DNA of 9,534 nt from NCBI GenBank assembly GCA_027051315.1, contig JALTZE010000149.1, positions 5,566 to 15,099 of the forward strand, in the 5' to 3' direction. The DNA is from Micavibrio sp. (GTDB lineage Bacteria > Pseudomonadota > Alphaproteobacteria > Micavibrionales > Micavibrionaceae). The notes beneath the pieces are model-generated. The model worked only from the letters and a program-made list of their open reading frames with translations, did not search any database and had not been told where the DNA came from. The translations under genes were made by a program, and so were the position numbers. Position 1 is the stretch's first letter, and each line of letters opens with the position of its first letter. Below are positions 1 to 7,266 of the stretch, piece by piece.

Positions 1-225
1 ACTATAAAATTCGGAGCAACAGTAAAATTAGTTGACGAAGATACAGACGAAGAACATATATACCAAATAGTCGGACAATATGAATCAGATGCCGATAAAG
101 GAAAATTATCAATATCAGCCCCCATCTGCCGAGCAATGATTGGAAAATCTGTCGGAGATTCAATAGAAGTAAAAACCCCAAAAGGTGAAAAAAACTACGA
201 AATACTAGAAGTTAATTATATCTAA
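1..225 (+). CDS. greA: Transcription elongation factor GreA, C-terminal part (5' end outside window)
   Basis: GreA enters the RNA polymerase secondary channel and stimulates cleavage of backtracked transcripts. Reading frame 1 is open from the first base to a TAA at 223-225 and gives 74 residues. These match the C-terminal FKBP-like domain of GreA: an [15 protein letters not shown] strand pair, [13 protein letters not shown], the [17 protein letters not shown] segment, and a final beta strand YEILEVNYI. The N-terminal coiled coil, which carries the acidic tip, lies upstream of the window. GreB is the alternative, but the FGATV start and the [10 protein letters not shown] segment fit GreA better. 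The gene converges on ychF, and a bidirectional hairpin follows its stop. Confidence 0.93.
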   Translation, partial: TIKFGATVKLVDEDTDEEHIYQIVGQYESDADKGKLSISAPICRAMIGKSVGDSIEVKTPKGEKNYEILEVNYI

Positions 226-231
226 AATTAT

Positions 232-257
232 AAAGGCTAGTATCCATACTAGCCTTT
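232..257. terminator. Bidirectional intrinsic terminator between greA and ychF
   Basis: A perfect 11-bp stem (AAAGGCTAGTA / TACTAGCCTTT) with a TCCA loop lies 6 bp after the greA stop and 25 bp after the ychF stop. Read on the + strand it ends in a T run (TTTTC). Read on the minus strand it ends in TTTATAATTTT. It can therefore end both greA and the rplY-pth-ychF transcript, as expected between convergent genes. Confidence 0.85.
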
Positions 258-282
258 TCATCAATCAATTCCCGTAATATAT

Positions 283-1383
283 CTAAACATTAAATCTAAA
301 CAAAATTATATCCCCATCTTGCACTACATATTCTTTACCTTCTTGACGCATTTTACCTTTTTCTTTTGCACCTTGCTCCCCACCACATGAAACATAATCT
401 TCAAAAGATATCACTTCTGCCTTGATGAATCCTTTTTGAAAATCAGTATGAATAACTCCTGCTGCTTCTGGTGCTTTTGCTCCAACTCTGATTGTCCACG
501 CTCTTGTTTCTTTTGGACCACATGTAAAATATGTTTGAATATTCAAAAGCTTTTGCCCTGCCCTAATTACCTTATTCAAACCAGCTTCCTCAAGCCCCAA
601 ACTATCCAAAAATTCTCTTTTTTCCTCTTCCGTCCCTAGCTGAGCTATTTCAGATTCTATAGCAGCACTAATAACAACAACTTCTGCATTTTGCTTTTTT
701 GCCATCTCCTCAACTTTTTTCGAATATTCATTACCTGTTGCTGCATCTTCCTCCGAAACATTACAAACATATAAAACTGGCTTGGAAGTAAGAAGATTAA
801 GCATCTTAAACATCTTTTTTTCTTCTTCAGAAACTTCTATCGTTCTTGCGCATTTTCCTTCTTCTAATACAACTTTGACTTTTTCTAGTAAGGCAAGCTG
901 AGAAACTGCCTCCTTATCACCTGATTTAGCTTTTCTCCCAAGCCCCTTAATCTGCTTTTCAACTGACTCAAGGTCAGCAATCATTAATTCCGTATCTATA
1001 ATTTCAGCATCTCTTACAGGGTCAACTCCTCCTTCCACATGCGTTATATCATCATCTTCAAAACAACGAAGCACATGAACAATCGCATCAGTTTCCCTAA
1101 TATTTGCCAAAAATTGGTTACCAAGCCCCTCACCTTTACTTGCACCTTTCACAAGTCCTGCAATATCAACAAATTCAAGCTGTGATGGTATAATATTTTG
1201 AGAACCAGCCAAAGCAGCGATTTTCTCCATTCTTTCATCAGGAACAGCTACCCTTCCTACATTAGGCTCTATGGTGCAAAACGGAAAATTAGCAGCCTGC
1301 GCCGCTGCAGTGGCTGTTAATGCATTAAAAGTAGTTGATTTACCAACATTAGGAAGCCCAACAATACCGCAATTAAAACTCAT
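283..1383 (-). CDS. ychF: Redox-regulated ribosome-associated ATPase YchF (Obg-related, TRAFAC class)
   Basis: YchF (OLA1 in eukaryotes) is a cytosolic Obg-related P-loop NTPase that binds ribosomes and prefers ATP to GTP. The 366 residues match the usual ~363. The Walker A/G1 motif GLPNVGKST is at residues 9-17 and the G3 region [14 protein letters not shown] at about 73-86. The G4 position carries NVSE in place of the GTPase NKxD; this is the family feature that explains ATP preference. A coiled-coil insertion lies at about 130-200 and a C-terminal TGS domain from about 281 ([16 protein letters not shown]) to the end. The ATG at 1383 is preceded by CGGAG seven bases upstream. The stop is TAG. 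It is last in the rplY-pth-ychF run, 16 nt after pth; the pth-ychF pair is widely conserved. Confidence 0.98.
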   Translation of the reverse strand: MSFNCGIVGLPNVGKSTTFNALTATAAAQAANFPFCTIEPNVGRVAVPDERMEKIAALAGSQNIIPSQLEFVDIAGLVKGASKGEGLGNQFLANIRETDAIVHVLRCFEDDDITHVEGGVDPVRDAEIIDTELMIADLESVEKQIKGLGRKAKSGDKEAVSQLALLEKVKVVLEEGKCARTIEVSEEEKKMFKMLNLLTSKPVLYVCNVSEEDAATGNEYSKKVEEMAKKQNAEVVVISAAIESEIAQLGTEEEKREFLDSLGLEEAGLNKVIRAGQKLLNIQTYFTCGPKETRAWTIRVGAKAPEAAGVIHTDFQKGFIKAEVISFEDYVSCGGEQGAKEKGKMRQEGKEYVVQDGDIILFRFNV

Positions 1384-1399
1384 ATATTTTCTCCGTTTT

Positions 1400-1969
1400 T
1401 TATCTTAACGCTTCAGATATTCTATTCATAAATAAAGCATCATCGCCTTTTGTCATCAAATCAATATATCTTGCTACTTCATCAAGCAAGATTTCTACAT
1501 TTTTTTTATCTTCTTTTGAAAAATCACTTAGCACATAAGCAGAAACTCTACTTTTATCCTCTGGACGCCCAACACCCAATCTTACTTTCCAATAATTTTT
1601 ATCCGATAAATGAGTATCTATGGATTTTATACCATTATGACCACCAGTTCCTCCACCTTTTTTAACCCTTAATTTACAAGGAGGCAAATCAAGCTCATCA
1701 TATATCACAATTATATTTTCCGAAGAGATTTTATAAAATCTCACAACCTCACCTACCGAACATCCAGACTCATTCATATAAGTTGAAGGTTTTAATAATA
1801 AAACTCTTTCCCCTTCAATTTTTCCTTCTGCTAACATTCCCTGAAATTTAGATTTAAATGAAGGAAATCCATATTTATCTGCAATAGAATCAACCGCCAT
1901 AAATCCAATATTATGGCGGTTATTCTTGTATTTATCTCCGGGATTACCAAGTCCAACTATCAGCCACAT
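1400..1969 (-). CDS. pth: Peptidyl-tRNA hydrolase (Pth1 type)
   Basis: Cleaves the ester bond of peptidyl-tRNAs dropped from ribosomes, recycling tRNA in the cytosol. The protein has 189 residues; the E. coli enzyme has 194. The family residues are visible: Asn9 in GLGNPG, the catalytic base His19 in RHNIGF, Asn66 in STYMNESG, Asp91 in YDELDLPP, and Asn112 in GGGTGGHNG. These correspond to E. coli Asn10, His20, Asn68, Asp93 and Asn114, so the enzyme should be active. The ATG at 1969 has GGGAG about nine bases upstream. It sits 29 nt after rplY and 16 nt before ychF, and the ychF ribosome-binding site follows the pth stop directly, so the three are probably co-transcribed. Confidence 0.98.
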   Translation of the reverse strand: MWLIVGLGNPGDKYKNNRHNIGFMAVDSIADKYGFPSFKSKFQGMLAEGKIEGERVLLLKPSTYMNESGCSVGEVVRFYKISSENIIVIYDELDLPPCKLRVKKGGGTGGHNGIKSIDTHLSDKNYWKVRLGVGRPEDKSRVSAYVLSDFSKEDKKNVEILLDEVARYIDLMTKGDDALFMNRISEALR

Positions 1970-1998
1970 TGACCAAAGCTCCCGTTATCTTCAAAAAA

Positions 1999-2637
1999 TT
2001 ATTCTTCTGAAGTTTCACCTTCATTTGTTTCACCTTCTTCTTCGCTTTCTTCATCTGAAGAAGAAACCTCAATTCTAGGTGCAGCCATTTGTGCAATCGT
2101 AAAGTCACGGTCATCAATAGCAGGCTTCGTACCTTCTGGAAGTTTAGCATTTGAAAGACGAACAGCCTGACCTATTTCAATATCTTCAAGTGATACTTCA
2201 AGCATATCAGGTATATCAGTAGCTTTACAAACAAGCTCAACTTCGTGTCTTGTTACATTAAGAACACCTTTTTTCCTTAAACCTGGGCATTTATCTTCAT
2301 CGATAAAATGAACAGGAACTTTAACAACCAATGTTGTTTTTGATGTAACACGCAAAAAATCTATATGAAGAACACAGTCTGTTACAGGGTGGACCTGGAT
2401 ATCACGGGCAAGAACAGTTTCTTTTTTCCCATCAATCTCCATATCACATAAAGAAGTAAGCATATGTCCTTTGTTATATTCAACATTTGATTTATTGCCA
2501 TCAAGAGCAATTATCACAGGTTCTTTGTTACCACCATATATAACTGATGGTATTTTTCCTTCACGGCGTAATGCGCGAGCGATCCCCTTACCGGCTCTTT
2601 CACGTTTTTCTGCCGCCATAGTATATGTATGTGTCAT
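1999..2637 (-). CDS. rplY: Large ribosomal subunit protein bL25, long CTC/TL5 form
   Basis: Binds 5S rRNA on the 50S subunit. The 212 residues form the long (Ctc/TL5-like) version: an N-terminal 5S-binding beta domain at about 5-95 (RERAGKGIARALRREGKIPSV, ending in HIDFLRV) and a C-terminal L25_C/TL5 beta domain at about 102-187. A strongly acidic, probably disordered tail of about 20 residues follows (SSSDEESEEE). The ATG at 2637 has AAGGA nine bases upstream. A second Met at residue 7 is unlikely to be the start because family members usually begin a few residues before the AEKRERAGKG stretch. First gene of the rplY-pth-ychF operon. The 154-bp upstream region holds a promoter and a structured leader, which would suit feedback control; L25 autoregulation is known in E. 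coli. Confidence 0.97.
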   Translation of the reverse strand: MTHTYTMAAEKRERAGKGIARALRREGKIPSVIYGGNKEPVIIALDGNKSNVEYNKGHMLTSLCDMEIDGKKETVLARDIQVHPVTDCVLHIDFLRVTSKTTLVVKVPVHFIDEDKCPGLRKKGVLNVTRHEVELVCKATDIPDMLEVSLEDIEIGQAVRLSNAKLPEGTKPAIDDRDFTIAQMAAPRIEVSSSDEESEEEGETNEGETSEE

Positions 2638-2671
2638 AGCACTTTTTCCTTACTATAAAAAGTTAATAAAA

Positions 2672-2744
2672 CGATGAGCCTCCAGGGGTGACCCCATCGC
2701 AACAAAATCCAAAACGGACTCAAGTACCGTAAAAAAGCACAAAC
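2672..2744 (-). promoter_or_regulatory. Structured 5' leader of rplY (candidate ribosomal-protein autoregulatory element)
   Basis: Between the predicted start of transcription (~2744) and the rplY start, the minus-strand RNA can form two hairpins. The first (2714-2730) pairs ACGG-U-AC with GUCCGU around a UUGA loop, with one bulged base. The second (2672-2699) pairs CGAU with AUCG and holds an inner GGGG-UCA-CCCC hairpin, leaving UGGAGGCUC bulged on the 3' side. An alternative fold pairs CGAUG with CAUCG and continues with wobbles. The bulge contains GGAGG, a perfect anti-16S sequence, about 40 nt before the true start and so not the rplY ribosome-binding site. The inner GGGG-UCA-CCCC differs by one loop base from helix IV of E. 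coli 5S rRNA. The pairing is seen directly; the regulatory role is inferred. Confidence 0.5.
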
Positions 2745-2750
2745 CGCCCT

Positions 2751-2779
2751 ATAAAATCAAGCAATTTATATAGTTACAA
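2751..2779 (-). promoter_or_regulatory. Putative sigma-70 promoter of rplY-pth-ychF
   Basis: On the minus strand, TTGTAA (plus 2774-2779) and TTTTAT (plus 2751-2756) are 17 bp apart. Each matches four of six consensus bases. Transcription would start near 2744, giving a leader of about 107 nt. The region lies immediately after the helicase stop and no terminator separates the two, so some read-through from the helicase gene is possible. Confidence 0.35.
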
Positions 2780-2791
2780 AAGATTTTTTTA

Positions 2792-4270
2792 TTACGCCTT
2801 CTTTTTTTTCTTTTTAGGAGGCATATATCCCTTATCCAACTTATCCTTTTTATCTTTTACTTTCTTAGACTTCTTTTTCTTACGTGACTTATCCTTATCA
2901 TCACCTACCCTATCCCAGCTATCATCTTTCCTTTTCTTCACTGGCTTATTTTCAAGAAAGAATGGCGTGTTTCCCTGAAGCTGAAAAGCAAGAGCAGCAG
3001 CGACCTCTTCTGGATGCATATCAGAATTTTCACGCATATATTGCCCAATCATAGCAGTGAAAATGCTTAAATCTTCTTGCATAATCGTATCTGTAATAGC
3101 ATTTTTAAAATCTACAACACGCTTATCGTTAATAGCTTCGGTAGTAGGAAGTTCCATTCTTTCAATTTTTTTATTCGTAGCCCTTTCAATAGCACTAAGC
3201 ATGCGCTTTTCACGAGGAGCAACAAATAATATAGCATCTCCAGACCTGCCAGCACGACCTGTCCTACCTATACGGTGGACATAAGCTTCCGTATCATATG
3301 GAACATCATAATTTATTACATGAGAAACTCGCGCAACATCAATACCTCTGGCAGCAACATCAGTTGCAACAATAATATCTATTTTTCCTTTTTTAAATCT
3401 TTCTACTATCTTTTCCCTATGACTTTGTTTTATATCTCCGTTCAAAGCTTCACAAGAATATCCGCGTGCGGACAATTTTTCAGAAAGCTCCACAGTTATA
3501 TTTTTAGTACGACCAAAAATAATCATACCGTCAAAAGCTTCCGCTTCTAGAATCCTTGTTAATGCATCTAATTTATGAACCCCACTAACAGGCCAAAAAC
3601 GCTGACGAATATTATCCGCCGTAGCTGTTACCGCCTTAATAGTTATTTCAGTAGGGTTGTTTTGGTAATTAGTAGCTATTTTGCGTATTTCTTTGGGCAT
3701 AGTTGCCGAAAATAATGCTATCTGCCTTTTGCTTGGCATATGTTCCAATATCCATTCAACATCACCGATAAACCCCATACGCAACATTTCATCTGCTTCA
3801 TCTAGAACCAGAGTAGATAAATTACTTAAAATAAGAGTTTTCCTTCTAATATGGTCCATAACCCTACCAGGAGTACCAACAACTATATGAACTCCACGCT
3901 TTAATTTCTTTATCTGTGGTGAATAATCCTGTCCGCCATAAATTGGTAATACATGAAAACCCTCCATATGCGATGCATATTTTTGGAATGCTTCTGCTAC
4001 TTGAATCGCAAGCTCACGTGTCGGGGTAAGAACAAGTATCTGAGGGTCTTTTTGTTTTAAATCAATCCTAGAAAGCATTGGCAAAGCAAAAGCTGCCGTT
4101 TTTCCTGTTCCTGTTTGTGCCATACCAAGAACATCTTCACCTTCTAATAATAACGGTATTGCCTGTGCTTGAATGGGGGAAGGAGTTTCATATCCTATTT
4201 CTTCTAATGCTGAAAGAACAAATTTATTTAGTGCTAATTGGTTAAACTCTGTAACCTTTTCAATTGTCAT
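2792..4270 (-). CDS. DEAD-box ATP-dependent RNA helicase (DeaD/CsdA-like)
   Basis: ATP-dependent RNA unwinding, probably in ribosome assembly, mRNA decay or cold adaptation. The full motif set is intact in 492 residues: Q motif around TPSPIQAQAIP (29-39), I AQTGTGKT (51-58), Ia PTRELAIQ (83-90), Ib TPGR (133-136), II DEAD (157-160), III SAT (188-190), IV IIFGRTK (250-256), V ATDVAARGID (302-311), VI HRIGRTGR (332-339). The core most resembles DeaD/CsdA, but the protein is shorter than E. coli DeaD (~629 residues) and shows no obvious DbpA-type RNA-binding domain. The end, about 444-492, is a Lys-rich basic tail finishing in PPKKKKKKA, which probably adds non-specific RNA binding. The ATG at 4270 has AAGGAA five bases upstream. 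The gene sits between prs and rplY. I give no symbol because deaD, rhlE and csdA are applied loosely to such proteins. Confidence 0.95.
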   Translation of the reverse strand: MTIEKVTEFNQLALNKFVLSALEEIGYETPSPIQAQAIPLLLEGEDVLGMAQTGTGKTAAFALPMLSRIDLKQKDPQILVLTPTRELAIQVAEAFQKYASHMEGFHVLPIYGGQDYSPQIKKLKRGVHIVVGTPGRVMDHIRRKTLILSNLSTLVLDEADEMLRMGFIGDVEWILEHMPSKRQIALFSATMPKEIRKIATNYQNNPTEITIKAVTATADNIRQRFWPVSGVHKLDALTRILEAEAFDGMIIFGRTKNITVELSEKLSARGYSCEALNGDIKQSHREKIVERFKKGKIDIIVATDVAARGIDVARVSHVINYDVPYDTEAYVHRIGRTGRAGRSGDAILFVAPREKRMLSAIERATNKKIERMELPTTEAINDKRVVDFKNAITDTIMQEDLSIFTAMIGQYMRENSDMHPEEVAAALAFQLQGNTPFFLENKPVKKRKDDSWDRVGDDKDKSRKKKKSKKVKDKKDKLDKGYMPPKKKKKKA

Positions 4271-4297
4271 TTTATTTCCTTAAAATTAAAGTTTATA

Positions 4298-4403
4298 ATA
4301 TAGCTAATTGCCAACAGCTATATTTTACAGAATATTTATAAATATCCTCACACCTCTAATTTGTTTGAGAAATAATATCTTAATCCTGAAAGATTAGCTA
4401 TAT
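4298..4403. repeat. Inverted-repeat cluster upstream of the DEAD-box helicase
   Basis: The 162-bp gap between prs and the helicase has no gene but clear repeat structure. ATATAGCTAAT (4298-4308) is a perfect 11-bp inverted match to ATTAGCTATAT (4393-4403). Its first eight bases are also a perfect inverted match to AGCTATAT at 4316-4323, with a 10-nt loop. AACAGCT occurs twice in direct orientation (4313-4319 and 4404-4410). A 14-bp self-palindrome, ATATTTATAAATAT, lies at 4332-4345. The arm nearest the gene can pair with either of the other two, so the helices exclude each other. The minus strand also reads TGTTATATA near 4399-4407, a possible extended -10 element. If that is the promoter, the far arm would be DNA rather than leader RNA. 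A TGTGGATAA 9-mer (DnaA-box consensus) lies at 4411-4419. Confidence 0.5.
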
Positions 4404-4432
4404 AACAGCTTGTGGATAAAATTGCACGCTTT

Positions 4433-5368
4433 TTATTTAAATAACACAGAAATAGAGCGTTCTTCGTGAATACGTCTAATTGCTTCTGCCATTAAAGGAG
4501 CAATTGAAACTTGTTCTATATTATGTGCATTTTCTACTGCTTCGGTCGCCACAATTGAATCTGAAACAACAACCTTATCAAGAGGAGAACCAGTAATTCT
4601 TGCAACCGCCCCACCCGAAAGAACACCGTGCACAGTATATGCAGAAACAGATTCCGCCCCATGTTCTTTTAATGCGACTGCTGCGTTACATAATGTACCT
4701 GCTGTATCAACAATATCATCAACCAAAACACATTTTTTACCCTTTACATCACCTATAACATGCATAACTTCCGAAACATTTGCTTGCTCACGTCTTTTAT
4801 CAATAATAGCCAAAGATGCATTATTAAGGCGTTTAGCATATGCCCTAGCCCTTACAACACCGCCAACATCAGGCGAAACAACACATAAATTCTCCGTTCC
4901 GTAATTTTCCGATATATGTGGAACAAAAACAGGAGAAGCAATAAGATTATCAACTGGAATATCAAAAAAACCCTGTATCTGACCTGCATGTAAATCAAGT
5001 GAAAGCACCCTATCTGCCCCCGCAGTTTCAATCAAATTAGCAACTAGCTTAGCAGAAATAGGAGTTCTTGCTCCTGTTTTTCTATCCTGCCTTGCATATC
5101 CAAAATATGGTACAACAGCCGTAATTCGTCGCGCAGATGCCCTTTTAAGAGCATCAATAGTAACAAGTAACTCCATCAAATGGTCATTCGCAGGATACGA
5201 AGTTGATTGGATAAGAAAAACATCTTGACCGCGTATATTTTCATGAATTTCTACAAATATCTCCATATCAGAAAATCTTCTTACACAAGCTTCTGTAAGC
5301 TCCATATCTAAATACTTACCAATTTCCTTAGCCAATGGAGTGTTTGAATTACCAGATATAATTTTCAT
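4433..5368 (-). CDS. prs: Ribose-phosphate pyrophosphokinase (PRPP synthetase, class I)
   Basis: Makes PRPP from ribose 5-phosphate and ATP for purine, pyrimidine, NAD, His and Trp synthesis; cytosolic. The 311 residues are near the class I length of about 315. ATP-site residues lie in the [11 protein letters not shown] and YARQDRK (91-97) segments. The metal-binding [11 protein letters not shown] is at 125-135 with His127, the flexible catalytic loop has KRR at 191-193, and the PRPP-binding loop [10 protein letters not shown] is at 216-225. All are intact. The ATG at 5368 is the natural family start (MKIISGNSN), but no good Shine-Dalgarno precedes it: AAGG lies 16 nt away and only GGGC is closer. 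The gene appears to have its own promoter in the 79-bp gap after pgeF, and no clear terminator follows it. Confidence 0.98.
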   Translation of the reverse strand: MKIISGNSNTPLAKEIGKYLDMELTEACVRRFSDMEIFVEIHENIRGQDVFLIQSTSYPANDHLMELLVTIDALKRASARRITAVVPYFGYARQDRKTGARTPISAKLVANLIETAGADRVLSLDLHAGQIQGFFDIPVDNLIASPVFVPHISENYGTENLCVVSPDVGGVVRARAYAKRLNNASLAIIDKRREQANVSEVMHVIGDVKGKKCVLVDDIVDTAGTLCNAAVALKEHGAESVSAYTVHGVLSGGAVARITGSPLDKVVVSDSIVATEAVENAHNIEQVSIAPLMAEAIRRIHEERSISVLFK

Positions 5369-5408
5369 TTTTTTATACGCCCAACCTTATTTGCTAAAAA
5401 CTATGCCC

Positions 5409-5438
5409 TATATAAAGAAAAATACATATGAATTTCAA
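5409..5438 (-). promoter_or_regulatory. Putative sigma-70 promoter of prs
   Basis: On the minus strand, TTGAAA (plus 5433-5438, five of six consensus bases) is followed after 18 bp by TATATA (plus 5409-5414, four of six). Transcription would start near 5402, giving a leader of about 33 nt. This separates prs from the upstream envelope operon, which ends at 5448. Confidence 0.45.
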
Positions 5439-5447
5439 GAAATAACT

Positions 5448-6227
5448 TTATAAAATTCCAATTACTGATGCCTGCCTCCCGCAATCATCTTCATTATTAT
5501 GCACCATACGGCGATAACTAAAATAGTTTTCTTCACCTAAATAAGTATCAATTCCACAATCAATAACTTTTTTTAAACCTGTTAAATAAAGCCTCCACCC
5601 CACATAAGCAGGAAGGTCAAAATATAATTTATCTTTATCCCTGCCCTGTTTAAAAAACTTATCAGCATCTTCATTTTTTTCAATAAATGGAAAAATAAAT
5701 TTATCATCAACCTCATACGAAACCTGCTGTATAGCAGGACCAATCGCCGCAATAATAGTTTCAGACAACGCCCCTATTTCTATCATTGAGTTGCATGTAT
5801 TTTCTAAAACACCGTTTAAAGCACCTTTCCAACCAGCATGAGCAACGCCAACAACGGGACTATTATCCGATTTTCTTCCATAAAAAAGAACTGGAACACA
5901 ATCAGCCGTTTGAACTCCTATCAAAATTCCAGCAACATCGGTAACCAAAGCATCACCAGAAGGAATATCCGAAATTCCCCATTCAGGATTGCTTGCAAGT
6001 TTTATACATTTATCACTATGAATCTGCTTTAATACATAAAAACTACTACATCCGCTAACATCACATATAATTTGCTTATTTTTTTCTACAGCATCTTTTT
6101 TATCATTTAAATAGCTAGAAATATTCAAACTATTATAATATCCTTGGCTAACCCCGCCTTTCCTACCAAAAAAGCCATGAAAAACTCCATCAACAACAAA
6201 ATTATCAATTCTTAGATAATCAACCAT
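5448..6227 (-). CDS. pgeF: Peptidoglycan editing factor PgeF (YfiH, laccase-domain family)
   Basis: Family members were first called multicopper polyphenol oxidases. In E. coli the protein (YfiH/PgeF) acts to keep L-Ser from replacing L-Ala in muropeptides, and purine-nucleoside hydrolysis or phosphorolysis has been shown for homologues. The 259 residues carry the family metal/active site: His70 in QIHSDKC, Cys110 in TADCVPVLF, and His130 in GVAHAGWKG. The N-terminal GRKGGVSQGYYNSLN, the GPAIQQVSYEV segment (163-173) and the terminal YFSYRR...GRQASVIG are also typical. The ATG at 6227 overlaps the last 8 nt of the upstream methyltransferase gene. GAGG lies only three bases before the ATG, a short spacing consistent with termination-coupled reinitiation. 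Last gene of the hldD-lgt-methyltransferase-pgeF run. Confidence 0.95.
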   Translation of the reverse strand: MVDYLRIDNFVVDGVFHGFFGRKGGVSQGYYNSLNISSYLNDKKDAVEKNKQIICDVSGCSSFYVLKQIHSDKCIKLASNPEWGISDIPSGDALVTDVAGILIGVQTADCVPVLFYGRKSDNSPVVGVAHAGWKGALNGVLENTCNSMIEIGALSETIIAAIGPAIQQVSYEVDDKFIFPFIEKNEDADKFFKQGRDKDKLYFDLPAYVGWRLYLTGLKKVIDCGIDTYLGEENYFSYRRMVHNNEDDCGRQASVIGIL

Positions 6228-7266
6228 TTACCTCAATAACCTTAAATAATTCTCCCATTTCACCATTATCAGTGCCCGAAAGCCTTTTAACCGCACAAAC
6301 TATATCATTTTGCTGTTTTTCATCAGCCACTTTCATTAGTGCTGCTGCTCTTTCCTTAAGCCCCATTTTAAGAAGAAAATTTCTCTGTGTTGATAATTTT
6401 ATATCAGAAACTCCAACTTCCTTTGCGACTCTTGCAAGCATCTCAAAATCAACATGACTGGTTATATCAGCATTCCCTGTATCTTCTAATATATCAACAT
6501 ATTTATGATTTTTAACCGCCTGAAGAGTATCCCCCACTGAGCTTTTAAAATGCCCATAATCAATAAATAATGCTCCCCCACCATTTGACTTTATTAGCTC
6601 ACACACATTTCTCATATAAGCTGCACGTACAGGAGCAAATTCATATATATCTTCTTCTTTGCCCTCTATTCCCTCTGGTTTTAATCCTGCCATAACTTCA
6701 CGAAGCCCGTAACAAAATTTTCCTATTTTATCTATTGATATAACTTTTTGTACCCATCTATCTTTTAATTTCACTAAATGTTCCACTGGCAAAGCATCAA
6801 AAAATTCATTACCTATCACGATTACAGGAACATTATTAGTAATTTCCGATATATTCTCGCACCATTTTATATTAAATCCTTTTAGCACTTCTTTTTGCTT
6901 TTCAATAAGGACAGGACTGGTTTCAACCATTCTTATATCAACCGCTTCCATTAGTCCTTTTGCTTTTGAAGCAACCCTTAAAATATCAGACATTAAAGTC
7001 CCGCGCCCAGGTCCGCACTCAACTAGAATAAATTTTTCTGGGCTGCCCATCTCTATCCATCGATTAATAACCCACACCCCCACCAATTCCCCAAAAATCT
7101 GAGAAATTTCAGGAGCAGTAGTAAAATCACCATCCTTACCAAAAGGGTCTTTACTCATATAATAACCATATTTAGGATGACAAAGAGCCATCATCATATA
7201 TTCACCAACTGATATAGGACCATGCTGGATAATTCTATCCCTTATAATTTTTTCAAGATTATTCAT
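6220..7266 (-). CDS. Class I SAM-dependent methyltransferase, COG1565/NDUFAF7 (MidA) family
   Basis: The mitochondrial homologue NDUFAF7/MidA dimethylates an arginine of the complex I subunit NDUFS2 during assembly. The bacterial substrate is not settled, though the NDUFS2 orthologue (NuoD) is a natural guess. The 348 residues show the family pattern: N-terminal GPISVGEYM (16-24), HPKYGYYM (30-37), GDFTTAPEISQIFGE (46-60), SAM-binding loop ECGPGRGT (83-90), NEFFDALPV (153-161), FIDYGH (234-239), and ADITSHVDF (266-274). The ATG at 7266 overlaps the lgt stop by 4 nt (ATGA), with only a weak GGAAA upstream, so translation is probably coupled to lgt. The end overlaps pgeF by 8 nt. The order lgt - this gene - pgeF is one I recall from other alphaproteobacteria. 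Confidence 0.93.
   Translation of the reverse strand: MNNLEKIIRDRIIQHGPISVGEYMMMALCHPKYGYYMSKDPFGKDGDFTTAPEISQIFGELVGVWVINRWIEMGSPEKFILVECGPGRGTLMSDILRVASKAKGLMEAVDIRMVETSPVLIEKQKEVLKGFNIKWCENISEITNNVPVIVIGNEFFDALPVEHLVKLKDRWVQKVISIDKIGKFCYGLREVMAGLKPEGIEGKEEDIYEFAPVRAAYMRNVCELIKSNGGGALFIDYGHFKSSVGDTLQAVKNHKYVDILEDTGNADITSHVDFEMLARVAKEVGVSDIKLSTQRNFLLKMGLKERAAALMKVADEKQQNDIVCAVKRLSGTDNGEMGELFKVIEVNG
6225..6234 (-). promoter_or_regulatory. Close-spaced ribosome-binding site and start of pgeF
   Basis: On the minus strand the sequence is GAGG-TAA-ATG: the SD-like GAGG (plus 6231-6234) lies only three bases from the pgeF start and inside the end of the methyltransferase reading frame. The preceding gene stops at TGA, five bases beyond the first base of this ATG. 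Ribosomes finishing the upstream gene probably restart here. Confidence 0.45.

Noticed and set aside
283..1383. Loss of the NKxD motif in the YchF P-loop domain, suggesting a degenerate GTPase
   Set aside because: NxxE at this position is the normal state of the YchF/OLA1 family and accounts for its ATP preference.
1944..2150. A 68-codon minus-strand frame spanning the rplY end and pth start
   Set aside because: Out of frame with rplY and pth, with a composition set by the Glu-rich tail codons of rplY read in another frame; no family resemblance.
3275..3550. A 91-codon open frame on the + strand
   Set aside because: It lies wholly antisense to the conserved core of the DEAD-box helicase, has a low-complexity Asn/Ile/Ser-rich product and no ribosome-binding site; it is a shadow of the real gene.
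4271..4432. Possible replication origin (DnaA box, AT-rich, palindromes)
   Set aside because: Only one DnaA box was found, with no cluster and no dnaA, hemE, parAB or gidA nearby; the gap is better explained as the upstream region of the helicase.
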